Source: Stenotrophomonas maltophilia (GTDB lineage Bacteria > Pseudomonadota > Gammaproteobacteria > Xanthomonadales > Xanthomonadaceae). From it: a stretch of DNA of 64,000 bases. Below, in pieces: positions 17,575 to 26,048 of the stretch; positions within the stretch are counted from its first letter, which is position 1; every line of letters starts with the position of its first letter. The notes beneath the pieces were generated by a model that had not been told where the DNA came from, made no database searches, and saw nothing but the letters and a program-made list of their open reading frames with translations. The DNA lies in NCBI RefSeq assembly GCF_002138415.1, contig NZ_CP015612.1:2458001-2522000 (forward strand), given 5' to 3'. A program made the translations under genes and the position numbers.

Positions 17575-18464
17575 CTCATCTGATCGAACACGCCGGCCAC
17601 CCAATCGATGAACACCCGCAACCTTGGCGACGGCGTGCGGTTGCGCGGGTAGACCAGGCTCAGTGGACTCGGCGTCGGCGGCGTCTCGGGCAACAGCTCC
17701 ACCAACTGCCCGCGCGCGATGTACGGGTCCATCCGGTAACGCGGCGCCTGGATGATACCGAGGTCCGCCAGCGCGGCACCAAGGAACGCGTCCGCGCCGG
17801 ACACACGCACCCGCGCCGGCAGCGGCACGTAGCGCACCTGCCCGCCCTGCTGGAACTCCAGAGGAATCAGCTGGCCGGTGGCGCTGGAGCGGTAGCCGAC
17901 CATCTGGTGGCCGTCCTGCAGGGCATCGATGCTGTCCGGTACGCCTCTGGCCTGAAGGTAGCCCGGCGAGGCCACCGTGACCTCGCGCAGCATCGTCAAC
18001 CGGCGCGCCGCCAGATCGCTATCAGCCAGCGTCCCCACCCGCAACGCCGCGTCCACGCCTTCGCGCAGCAGATCCACATAGCGGTCGCCTTCGCTGACGT
18101 CCAGCTCGATCTCCGGGTAGCGCTGCAGGAATTCCGCCAGGTGCGGAAACAGCAGGTGCCGGCCCAGCGTGCCGTGCACTTCGATACGCAACGGGCCGCG
18201 TGGCGGCGCGACACGGAACGCCGCCTCGGCATCGTCCATGTCGGCGATCAAGCGCAGGCAGCGGCCATAGAAGGCCTCGCCTTCCAGGGTCGGCACCACC
18301 AGCCGCGTGGTCCGGTGCAGCAGGCGCACGCCCAGCCGATTCTCCAGCGCCTTGATCGCGTCGGTCACTGTGGCCCGCGGCAGGCCGAGGTCCTCGGAGG
18401 CCCGGGTGAAGCTGCGGCGCTCGACGATACGGACGAAAGCGCGCATGGCCGTGAAGCGATCCAT
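17571..18464 (-). CDS. LysR family transcriptional regulator
   Basis: 297 residues. The N-terminal winged helix is MDRFTAMRAFVRIVERRSFTRASEDLGLPRATVTDAIKALE, followed by a periplasmic-binding-protein-like effector domain (PLRIEVHGTLGRHLLFPHLAEFLQRYPEIELDV). It belongs to the group with a short FTAMRAFVRI start that commonly controls a divergent SDR or quinone-reductase gene. Divergent here from an SDR gene with 106 bp between starts. The stop lies inside a SMAG repeat. Confidence 0.92.
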   Translation of the reverse strand: MDRFTAMRAFVRIVERRSFTRASEDLGLPRATVTDAIKALENRLGVRLLHRTTRLVVPTLEGEAFYGRCLRLIADMDDAEAAFRVAPPRGPLRIEVHGTLGRHLLFPHLAEFLQRYPEIELDVSEGDRYVDLLREGVDAALRVGTLADSDLAARRLTMLREVTVASPGYLQARGVPDSIDALQDGHQMVGYRSSATGQLIPLEFQQGGQVRYVPLPARVRVSGADAFLGAALADLGIIQAPRYRMDPYIARGQLVELLPETPPTPSPLSLVYPRNRTPSPRLRVFIDWVAGVFDQMR

Positions 18465-18472
18465 TATTCGGC

Positions 18473-18512
18473 TATCCGGATGATGTTGGCGGATTATGCA
18501 TGATTATCCGGA
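18473..18512. promoter_or_regulatory. TATCCGGA direct repeats in the LysR/SDR divergent region
   Basis: TATCCGGA occurs at 18473-18480 and 18505-18512, 32 bp apart (three helical turns). Each repeat contains the palindrome TCCGGA, and a related TATTCGG precedes the first. This is a candidate binding region for the LysR regulator and/or overlapping promoters. Confidence 0.4.
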
Positions 18513-18570
18513 ACATGGATGTGGCGAAGATGGCCCTGCGCCACTCCGGCGTGCCCTGCTGGAAGCCACC

Positions 18571-19314
18571 ATGACCCTCTCCCCCACCCGCTCTGTCGCC
18601 CTGGTCACCGGCGGTTCCCGTGGCATCGGCGCGGCCATCTCCCGCCGCCTTGCCGCCGATGGCCACGCGGTCGCCATCAACTATGCGGGGCGCCGCGACG
18701 ACGCCGAAGCCTTGGCGGCCGAACTCAACGCAGCCGGTGCGCAGGCCATCGCGTTGCAGGCCGATGTGGCCGATTCGCAGGCGGTCCACCCGCTGTTCGA
18801 CGCCATCGAGGCCCGTTTCGGCGGCATCGACGTGGTGGTCAACAGCGCCGGCGTATTGCAGCTGGCGCCGCTGGCCGACACCGACGACGCATTGTTCGAG
18901 CGGGTGATCGGCATCAACCTCAAGGGAGCCTTCAACGTGCTGCGCGAAGGCGCGCGACGGGTGCGCGACGGTGGTCGGCTGATCACCCTGTCCACCAGCG
19001 TGGTCGGTATCAAGCTGGAGAACTACAGCGTGTACGCGGCCAGCAAGGCAGCGGTGGAGACGATGGGCGCGATCCTCAGCAAGGAGCTGCGAGGGCGCAA
19101 CATCACCGTGAACGCAGTGGCCCCCGGCCCGACAGCCACCGACCTGTTCCTGGACGGCAAGTCACCAGAACTGATCGAGCGGCTGGCGAAGCTGAATCCC
19201 CTGGAGCGGTTGGGTACGCCGGAGGACATCGCCGGTGCGGTGGCCTTCCTGGCCGGTGCTGATGGCGGGTGGATCAACGGCCAGGTGCTGCGCGCCAATG
19301 GCGGGATGGTGTAA
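18571..19314 (+). CDS. SDR family NAD(P)-dependent oxidoreductase
   Basis: 247 residues from the ATG at 18571. The Rossmann nucleotide motif is VTGGSRGIGAAI, NxAG is NSAGVLQL, and the catalytic Ser and YxxxK lie in LSTSVVGIKLENYSVYAASKAAVE. The end (GRNITVNAVAPGPTATDLF; GGWINGQVLRANGGMV) is that of a classical FabG-like SDR. The Arg following the Gly motif favours NADPH. The substrate is unknown. Likely regulated by the divergent LysR protein. Confidence 0.9.
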   Translation: MTLSPTRSVALVTGGSRGIGAAISRRLAADGHAVAINYAGRRDDAEALAAELNAAGAQAIALQADVADSQAVHPLFDAIEARFGGIDVVVNSAGVLQLAPLADTDDALFERVIGINLKGAFNVLREGARRVRDGGRLITLSTSVVGIKLENYSVYAASKAAVETMGAILSKELRGRNITVNAVAPGPTATDLFLDGKSPELIERLAKLNPLERLGTPEDIAGAVAFLAGADGGWINGQVLRANGGMV

Positions 19315-19360
19315 GGACCACCCGACTGGCTATGCTCGGCCAAACGGAAGGGGCACGCGC

Positions 19361-19708
19361 ATGGAAAAGCCGGGCATCTGGTATCGGCTCTGGATGATCA
19401 CGTTTCTGCTGGGAGGCCTGTTGGCGCTGGCGACGCTGGTGCTGTGGTCCTCTCTGCGTGGCGACGTACGCAATCTGGCGATGGCGCTGATCTGGGTGCT
19501 ATGGGCACTGGCCACCCTTTGCTTCTTCCTGGGTGGCATCGCCGATGGCTTTACGATCTGGGGCGTCAACCACGGCAGGAAAGTCTGGCGTGCCGACAGG
19601 CCGCGCGTTTTCTGGCTCTGCCACATCTCCACCACCGTGCTGTGCCTGAGCTGTCTAGGCATGTTGATCGTACCGATGATGATTGCCTGGCAGGGCGTGG
19701 CGCAGTAA
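19361..19708 (+). CDS. small hypothetical membrane protein
   Basis: 115 residues from the ATG at 19361, which follows a GGAAGGGG ribosome-binding site. Three hydrophobic spans are visible (MITFLLGGLLALATLVLW; ALIWVLWALATLCFFLGGI; VLCLSCLGMLIVPMMIAW). I recognise no family. It lies 46 bp after the SDR gene and may be co-transcribed with it. Confidence 0.6.
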   Translation: MEKPGIWYRLWMITFLLGGLLALATLVLWSSLRGDVRNLAMALIWVLWALATLCFFLGGIADGFTIWGVNHGRKVWRADRPRVFWLCHISTTVLCLSCLGMLIVPMMIAWQGVAQ

Positions 19709-19741
19709 GGCTGGCGGATCCGCTCGAGTCGTGGCGCTACT

Positions 19742-19813
19742 GTAGAGCCGAGCCCATGCTCGGCTGCTCTTCGCGCAGAAGCCAGAAGCAGCCGAGCATG
19801 GGCTCGGCTATAC
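19742..19813. repeat. SMAG inverted dimer before czcA 3' end
   Basis: Arms GTAGAGCCGAGCCCATGCTC and a complement ending GGCTCGGCTATAC, where CTAC has mutated to ATAC. It lies between the convergent membrane-protein and efflux genes. Confidence 0.85.
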
Positions 19814-19820
19814 ATTATCG

Positions 19821-22800
19821 TCAGACCGTCCGGGCCTCGCGGCGGCGGTGTACCCAGTAGTACAGCGTGGGAAGTACCAGCAGGGTCAGCAGCATTGCCG
19901 ACAGCAGGCCGCCGATCACCACCACCGCCAGCGGCTTCTGGGTCTCGGCACCGATCGCATGCGAGGTCGCCATCGGCAGCAGGCCGAACATCGCCAGCAG
20001 CGCGGTCATCAGCACCGTACGCAGGCGCTGCAGCGAGCCCTGCACCACCGACTGCAGCAGGTCCATGCCCTGCTCACGCAGCTGGGCGAAGCGACTGAGC
20101 ATCACCACCCCGTTCAACACCGCTTGCCCGAACAATGCAATGAAGCCGATGGCCGCCGACACCGACAGCGGAATGCCGGTCAGCCACAGGGCCAGGATGC
20201 CGCCGATCATCGCCAGCGGTACGTTGGCCAGGATCAGCGCCGCGCTGCTGATGTCCTTGAAGGCATCGAACAGCAGCACGAAGATGATCAGCACCGACAG
20301 CGGAATCACCCAGCCCAGCCGCTTCATCGCACGCTGCTGGTTCTCGAACTCACCGGACCATTCCAGCCGGTAACCTTCCGGCAGCCGCACGCTGGCATCC
20401 ACGCGCTTCCGCATGTCGGCCACCACGCTGCCCATGTCACGCCCGGCGATGAAGATGCTCACCGCCTTCACCCGCTGTGCGTTCTCGCGCGAGATGTTGA
20501 TCGCGCCGCTGGCCATGCGGAAGTCGGCCACGTCGGACAGCGTCACCGTGTGGCCATCGCCGATGCCCACCGGCACCGTGCGCAGCCGCTGCAGGTCACG
20601 ATCGGCATCGTCCAGGCGCAGCGAGATCGGGAACTTGCGATCGCCCTCCCATAGCTCGCCTACCTGGCGCCCGCCCAGCGCGGTCTCGATCACTTCGTCG
20701 ATGTCGCGCACGTTCAGGCCATAGCGTGCTGCACGGTCGCGGTCGATCTCGATCTGCAGCTGCGGCAACGAACCATCGCGGTCGATGAAGGCGCTCTCCA
20801 CGCCCTCCACCCCGCGCACCTGGCCCAGGATGGCCTGTGCGTGCTGGTTGAGCACGTCCAGATCCGAACCACTGACCTTGATCACCACCTGGCCCTTGAT
20901 CTGCGAGATGCTCTCCAGGATGTTGTCGCGCACCGGCTGCGAGATCGAGAACTCCGGCCCCGGAATGCGCTGCTCCAGCGTGCGCTGCAGGTCGCTCACC
21001 AGCTGCCGCTTGTCCACGCCCTTCGGCCAATCCTTCTCCGGCTTCAACGCCACCAGCGCTTCGATCTGGTTGGCGCCCTTGGCATCGGAGCCATCTTCCG
21101 GCCGCCCCAGCTTGGCCACCACCGTCGACACCTGCGGGAAGGTGCCGACCAGCTCACGGATGCGCCGCGACTGCTGCTGCGCTTCGGCCAGGCTGGTGCT
21201 GGGATCGAGCGTGGCGGTCAGCCAGATCGATCCTTCGTCCAGCTCGGGCAGGAACTCCGAGCCCAGGCGGGTACCCAGTGCCAACGTACCCACCAGCAAC
21301 GCCACTGCGGTCAGCACCACCGCACGCGGCCGGGCCAGTGCGCGCTCCAGGATCGGCCGGTACCAGTCGGTCAGGCGGTCCATCAGCGGGTTGCCGTCGC
21401 GCATGCGGTCGCGCCGCAGCCACCCGTAGCAGAACAGCGGCACCACGGTCAGCGCCAAAATCAACGCGCCGATCAGCGCCGAGGTCACCGAGTACGCCAT
21501 CGGCGCGAACATGCGGCCTTCCTGGCGCTGCAGGGTGAAGATCGGGATGTGCGCGGCGATGATGATCAGCATCGAGAAGAACGTCGGGCGGCCCACTTCC
21601 GATGCGGCCGAAAGAATGGTCGAGAACCGCGTCTTCCGACCAGCCGTAGGTGGCAGCTTCGACAGTCGCGAGACGATGTGCTCGGTGACGATCACCGCAC
21701 CATCGATGATGATGCCGAAGTCCATCGCGCCCAGCGACAGCAGATTGGCCGGCACGCCCCACAGGTGCAGGCCGAGGAAGGTCGACAGCAGCGCCAACGG
21801 CATCATCGCCGCGACGATCAGCGCGGCGCGGGCGTTGTACAGGAACAGCCACAGCACCAGGAACACCAGCACCGCGCCTTCCAGCAGATTGCGGAAGACG
21901 GTCTTCAGCGTGGTCGACACCAGCCACGAGCGGTCGTAGAACGGCTCGATGCTGACCCCGGCCGGCAGCTGGTTCGCCTCGATCTCGGCAATGCGCGCAT
22001 GCAGGGCGTCGAGCACGTCGGAAGGATTCTCGCCCTTGCGCATCAGCACCATGCCGAACACCGCGTCGTCATTGTCGTCCTGGCCGACCAGTCCCTGCCG
22101 TGGCAGGCCGGTATCGGCGATGCCGGCGAGGTCGCGCACCAGGATCGGCGTGCCCCCACGCTGCGCCACCACCACGCTGCCGATGTCGGCCGGCGAACGC
22201 ATCAGGCCCACGCCGCGGATCAGGAACTGCTGCTGGCCGCGCTCCACGTAGCCGCCGCCGGCGTTGGAGCTGCCCTTTTCCAGTGCCTCGGCGAACTCAC
22301 CGAGGCTGATCCCGCGATCACGCAGCTTGTCCAGGTCCGGCTTGACCTGGAACGTGCGCGCGAAGCCGCCGAAGCTGATCACATCGGCCACGCCCGGCAC
22401 GGTGCGCAGGCTGCGCTCCATCGTCCATTCCTGCACGGTGCGCAGCTGGGTCGGTGTCATGTGCGGGCCCTTGAGCACGTAACGGTAGATCTCGCCCACC
22501 GCCGAGCTCATCGCCTCCAGTTCCGGCGTTACCCCTTCCGGCAACTCCACGCCCTGCAGGCGTTCCAGCACCTGCTGCCGCGCGAAGTAGTCATCGGCCT
22601 TGTCGTCGAAGGTCAGGATGATCATCGACAGGCCGAACTGCGTATGCGAGAACACCCGCACCGAATGCGGGATGCCGGACAATGCCACTTCCAGTGGCAT
22701 CGTCACCTCGCGCTCGACCTCTTCGGCGGCACGACCCGGGTGCAGCGACACCACTGTTACCTGGGTGTCCGACACATCCGGGAAGGCTTCCACCGGCAGC

Positions 22801-22898
22801 ACGCGGAACGCGGCAATGCCAGCGCCGATGAACAGCAGCAGTGCCAGCATCACCATCAGTGGCTGGCGCAGGCAGTAGGCAATCAGGCGATCGATCAT
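19821..22898 (-). CDS. czcA: heavy-metal efflux RND permease, CzcA family
   Basis: 1025 residues, normal for HME-RND pumps. The diagnostic proton-relay segment DFGIIIDGAVIVTEHI begins at Asp393, with the second Asp and the Glu in the positions found in CzcA and CusA. Twelve TM spans are in the usual 1 + 5 + 1 + 5 layout with two large periplasmic loops. It exports divalent cations such as zinc, cobalt, cadmium or nickel from periplasm and cytoplasm through the CzcB/CzcC conduit; the ion cannot be read from sequence. Its start overlaps the czcB stop by 4 bp. Confidence 0.93.
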   Translation of the reverse strand: MIDRLIAYCLRQPLMVMLALLLFIGAGIAAFRVLPVEAFPDVSDTQVTVVSLHPGRAAEEVEREVTMPLEVALSGIPHSVRVFSHTQFGLSMIILTFDDKADDYFARQQVLERLQGVELPEGVTPELEAMSSAVGEIYRYVLKGPHMTPTQLRTVQEWTMERSLRTVPGVADVISFGGFARTFQVKPDLDKLRDRGISLGEFAEALEKGSSNAGGGYVERGQQQFLIRGVGLMRSPADIGSVVVAQRGGTPILVRDLAGIADTGLPRQGLVGQDDNDDAVFGMVLMRKGENPSDVLDALHARIAEIEANQLPAGVSIEPFYDRSWLVSTTLKTVFRNLLEGAVLVFLVLWLFLYNARAALIVAAMMPLALLSTFLGLHLWGVPANLLSLGAMDFGIIIDGAVIVTEHIVSRLSKLPPTAGRKTRFSTILSAASEVGRPTFFSMLIIIAAHIPIFTLQRQEGRMFAPMAYSVTSALIGALILALTVVPLFCYGWLRRDRMRDGNPLMDRLTDWYRPILERALARPRAVVLTAVALLVGTLALGTRLGSEFLPELDEGSIWLTATLDPSTSLAEAQQQSRRIRELVGTFPQVSTVVAKLGRPEDGSDAKGANQIEALVALKPEKDWPKGVDKRQLVSDLQRTLEQRIPGPEFSISQPVRDNILESISQIKGQVVIKVSGSDLDVLNQHAQAILGQVRGVEGVESAFIDRDGSLPQLQIEIDRDRAARYGLNVRDIDEVIETALGGRQVGELWEGDRKFPISLRLDDADRDLQRLRTVPVGIGDGHTVTLSDVADFRMASGAINISRENAQRVKAVSIFIAGRDMGSVVADMRKRVDASVRLPEGYRLEWSGEFENQQRAMKRLGWVIPLSVLIIFVLLFDAFKDISSAALILANVPLAMIGGILALWLTGIPLSVSAAIGFIALFGQAVLNGVVMLSRFAQLREQGMDLLQSVVQGSLQRLRTVLMTALLAMFGLLPMATSHAIGAETQKPLAVVVIGGLLSAMLLTLLVLPTLYYWVHRRREARTV

Positions 22899-24067
22899 GG
22901 CGCGGCGTGCCCCGTGCCGATGCTGGCGGCGGCGGGCGCGCTGTCCGCCAGCTGCTGCAGCAGCAGGCCGCCCTCGACCACCACTCTGGCGCCTGCGGCC
23001 AGGCCCTCACGCACCCACAGCCGGCCATCGCCCAGTTCCTCGGCATGCACAGCGTGACGCACGAAGCGGCCCTTGCCCTCCTCCACGAACACCACCTGCT
23101 TGCCGTCGATCAGTAGTACTGCCGCATCGGGCAGCGAGACACCGCCCTCGGCCGGCAACGCCACCTGGGCGCGCACGTATTGCCCTGCCTTGAAACCACG
23201 CGCCCGGTTGTCCAGCTCGGCGCGCGCCTGCACCACGCGGCGTTCGCTGTCGACGAAGTCATCCACATGTTCCAGGGTCGCCTGCAGCAGTTGGCCATCG
23301 GCACCGGGTACACTCACCTGCATGCCCGCCTTCATGCGTCCGGCCAGGCTCTCGGGAACATCCAGCAGCAGCCACAAGCGGTCTGGATCACCAATCACCG
23401 CCAACGGCTGTTCGCTGTCGGGGCTGACCGACATGCCCGGGCTCATCCGCCGCTCCACCAGCACGCCATCGATGGGTGCGCGCAGCGGCAGGCGCTGATC
23501 AACGCGCTGGCCATTGCCATAGGCCCTGGCGAAGGCGGTGGCGCGCGCATGATCGGCCTGGCTGCCGGCGAAATTGGCCTCGGCCTCGTCCAGTTCGCGG
23601 CCCGACGCCACACCCGCCGCATGCAGTTCGCGAGTGCGCTCCAGCTCCTTGCGCGCCTGCTGCAGCTCGGCACGGCCACGCACGCCGTCGGCCTGGGCCT
23701 GGCCGAATTCGGGCGAGGTGATCCAGGCAATCACCTGGCCAGCCTTCACTTTCTGCCCCGGCTGCGCCTCGATGCGCGCCACCTGACCCGGCAACGGCGT
23801 GTGCAGTGCGCTGGAGCGCGTCTCATCCCAGACCACCCGGCCCGGCAGCTGCAGGCTGGCGCTGGCGCCGGCGGTCACCGCCTCGCTGCGTAGCACGTCC
23901 AACTGGCGGCTACCGGCAGGAAACTGGATCTGGCCAGCACTGACCTTCGGCGCGTCCTCGGTATACGACGCCGGTTCGCGGCCGCAGCCGCCCAGCAGGG
24001 CCAGCGCCAGCAAGGCCGGCAGCACGGCGTGTCGCGCCTGCGGGCGATAAGCGACGGTGGACTTCAT
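22895..24067 (-). CDS. czcB: efflux RND periplasmic adaptor, CzcB family
   Basis: 390 residues with a lipobox (LALALLGGC), so it is likely anchored to the inner membrane. Order of domains: beta-barrel/lipoyl half-motif (GQVARIEAQPGQKVKAGQVIAWI), a coiled-coil hairpin (RAELQQARKELERTRELHAAGVASGRELDEAEANF), the second lipoyl half (RAPIDGVLVERRMSPGMSV) and the membrane-proximal domain. The His-rich N-terminal metal segment of classical CzcB is absent. It overlaps czcC and czcA by 4 bp each. Confidence 0.92.
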   Translation of the reverse strand: MKSTVAYRPQARHAVLPALLALALLGGCGREPASYTEDAPKVSAGQIQFPAGSRQLDVLRSEAVTAGASASLQLPGRVVWDETRSSALHTPLPGQVARIEAQPGQKVKAGQVIAWITSPEFGQAQADGVRGRAELQQARKELERTRELHAAGVASGRELDEAEANFAGSQADHARATAFARAYGNGQRVDQRLPLRAPIDGVLVERRMSPGMSVSPDSEQPLAVIGDPDRLWLLLDVPESLAGRMKAGMQVSVPGADGQLLQATLEHVDDFVDSERRVVQARAELDNRARGFKAGQYVRAQVALPAEGGVSLPDAAVLLIDGKQVVFVEEGKGRFVRHAVHAEELGDGRLWVREGLAAGARVVVEGGLLLQQLADSAPAAASIGTGHAAP

Positions 24068-25311
24068 CGGGACTCTCCTTCAGCAACGGATGTGGCCGCT
24101 TCCCAGCGCGCCAGGGCAATGGCATGGTCGGCACGCGCTTCGATCAACGCAGCCTCGAACTCGCGCCAACTGCGGCGCGCATCCAGCAGATCGGTCAGGC
24201 TGGCGGCGCCGCGCCGGTAGGCCAGCTCGATGCCCTGCACCGCCTTGCGTGCGGCGTCGGACTGCAGCCCTTCGTAGTCGCTGCGACGCTGCGCGGCGAA
24301 CTGCGCGCTGGCCTGCAGCTGGTCCAGTTCGGCGCGCGCTTCGCGCTGCAGCACCTGCAATTCCAGCGCGGCGCTGTCGCGGTCGGCCTCGGCACGCTGG
24401 ATCGCGCCGCGCGCACGTGACGGGCCGCCGAGCGGAATGGTCAATGACACACCCCAGGTGACGCCGCTGATGTCGGTGGGCTCGCGCTCCGCCTCAACGC
24501 CCAGCTGGATGTCGCGATGCCGCTCGCTACGCGCCAGTGCCACGCCGGCGTCGGCTGCGGCCAGGCGCGAACGTGCCGCACGCAGATCGGCGCGCTGCTG
24601 TGGATCAAATGCACGCGCATCGACCCTGCCCGCGGGGTCTGGCCACGGATCATCGGCGCTGAGGTCATGGCTGTCATCGCGGCCGAGCAGCAGCCCCAGC
24701 GCATGCCGCGCGTCGCGCAGATCCAGCGCCGCCTCGCGCGCCGCGTCGGCCACCGCCAGGTCGTCCACCGCCAGCCGCGCGCGATCCACCGGTGCCATCG
24801 CCCCTGTCGCAACCTGCTTGTCGGCCGCCGCCATCTGCTCGGCCGAACTCTGGCGGTTGGCGTCGGCAATCTGCGCCCGCTCCTGGGCGCCCTTCAGGCC
24901 GAAATAGGTTTCGTGCAGCGCCACCTGTTGTCGGCGCCGCGTATCAAGCATCTCCAGCCCGGCCACTTCCAGCAGCGCATCGGCTTGGCGGATACGCAAC
25001 GCACGCTTGCCACCGCGCTCCCAGGTCCAGCCCAGGCCCACGGTGCTGTCCACCCGCTTGTCCTGCCAGCGCCCAGGGCCGATGCCATGCTTGGGGCTGA
25101 TCTTGCTGGTGCCGATCGACAACTCGGTGGCCGGGCGCAACGCCGCCGTCTGCACATCGCCCTGCACGCCGCGCAGCTCCAGTGCCGCCGCACGCAGGTC
25201 CGGGTTGTGTGCTTCCATGGCGCGCTGCGCTTCCTGCAGGGACAGCGCCGAAGCAGTGGGCGCGCACAGAAGAGTGGCCAGCACGGCCGCAAAACGAGGG
25301 GAGAAATTCAT
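24064..25311 (-). CDS. czcC: TolC family outer membrane efflux protein, CzcC-like
   Basis: 415 residues from the ATG at 25311; the open frame continues upstream into the response-regulator promoter but only this start gives a signal peptide (RFAAVLATLLCAPTASA). Two repeated outer-membrane-efflux domains are visible (LSLQEAQRAMEAHNPDLRAAA..., then a second unit around RARGAIQRAEADRDSAALEL), forming the outer-membrane duct and periplasmic alpha-barrel. First gene of czcCBA, transcribed away from its probable regulator. Confidence 0.9.
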   Translation of the reverse strand: MNFSPRFAAVLATLLCAPTASALSLQEAQRAMEAHNPDLRAAALELRGVQGDVQTAALRPATELSIGTSKISPKHGIGPGRWQDKRVDSTVGLGWTWERGGKRALRIRQADALLEVAGLEMLDTRRRQQVALHETYFGLKGAQERAQIADANRQSSAEQMAAADKQVATGAMAPVDRARLAVDDLAVADAAREAALDLRDARHALGLLLGRDDSHDLSADDPWPDPAGRVDARAFDPQQRADLRAARSRLAAADAGVALARSERHRDIQLGVEAEREPTDISGVTWGVSLTIPLGGPSRARGAIQRAEADRDSAALELQVLQREARAELDQLQASAQFAAQRRSDYEGLQSDAARKAVQGIELAYRRGAASLTDLLDARRSWREFEAALIEARADHAIALARWEAATSVAEGESR

Positions 25312-25334
25312 GCACGTCACGGTAAGGTGACGCA

Positions 25335-25372
25335 CTTGCGCCAAACTTGCCCCAACCTTGCACGAAGCTTGC
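25335..25372. promoter_or_regulatory. four CTTGC direct repeats at exact 11-bp spacing
   Basis: CTTGC begins at 25335, 25346, 25357 and 25368, each exactly 11 bp after the last, all on the + strand. Such one-turn phased direct repeats are the usual binding pattern of OmpR/PhoB-family regulators. The array fills the 62-bp gap between divergent czcC and the response regulator and ends 1 bp before the regulator's start codon. Confidence 0.7.
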
Positions 25373-25373
25373 A

Positions 25374-26048
25374 ATGCGAATCCTGCTGATCGAAGACGAC
25401 GCCGCTCTGGCCGATGGACTGATCCGCGCCCTGCAGGGTGCCGGTCACCTGTGCGACCACCTGTCGCGCGGACTGCACGCACCCGCTGCACTGGCCAGCG
25501 CACCGTATGACGTGATGGTGCTCGACCTTTCATTGCCCGACGTGGATGGCCTGGACCTGCTCTCGCGCCTGCGTAACGACGGCGTCACCCTGCCGGTGCT
25601 GATCCTCACCGCGCGCGATGGTGTGGAGGACCGCATTCTTGGCCTGGACCGCGGTGGCGACGATTACCTGGCCAAGCCATTCGCGCTCGGTGAGCTGGAG
25701 GCGCGTCTGCGTGCGCTGTCGCGCCGTCGCAGTGATGCGCCAGCGCAGAAGCGCCTGGGCCGGTTGTGCTTCGACAGCATCCGCAATGAAGTGCAGGTTG
25801 ATGGCCAGCGCATCGAACTGACCGCCCGCGAGCTGTCGCTGGTCGAGGCGCTGATGCAGCATCCCGGCCGCACCGTCACCAAGCAACGCCTGTTCGACGC
25901 GCTGTACAGCTGGGATCACGAGGCCAACCTGTCGGTGATCGAAGTGCATGTCAGTCGTCTGCGCCGCAAACTGGAACAGGCGCGTGCCGGCGTCGGCATC
26001 CGCATGCTGCGTGGCCTGGGCTATCGGCTGGAGGCCGGCGGTGACTGA
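25374..26048 (+). CDS. OmpR-family response regulator (TctD/QseB-like)
   Basis: 224 residues from the ATG at 25374, where the receiver domain itself begins (MRILLIEDDAALADGL); no leader or ribosome-binding site fits before it because the repeat array abuts the start. The phosphoacceptor Asp lies in VMVLDLSLPDVDG, the switch Lys in YLAKPFALGEL. The C-terminal winged helix is IELTARELSLVEALMQHPGRTVTKQRLFDALYSW. Probable activator of the divergent czcCBA operon and of itself. Confidence 0.92.
   Translation: MRILLIEDDAALADGLIRALQGAGHLCDHLSRGLHAPAALASAPYDVMVLDLSLPDVDGLDLLSRLRNDGVTLPVLILTARDGVEDRILGLDRGGDDYLAKPFALGELEARLRALSRRRSDAPAQKRLGRLCFDSIRNEVQVDGQRIELTARELSLVEALMQHPGRTVTKQRLFDALYSWDHEANLSVIEVHVSRLRRKLEQARAGVGIRMLRGLGYRLEAGGD

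Noticed and set aside
20841..23057. 738-codon + strand frame opposite czcA
   Set aside because: Low-complexity HRQ-rich translation, no family features, explained by GC-rich codon bias of the real gene.
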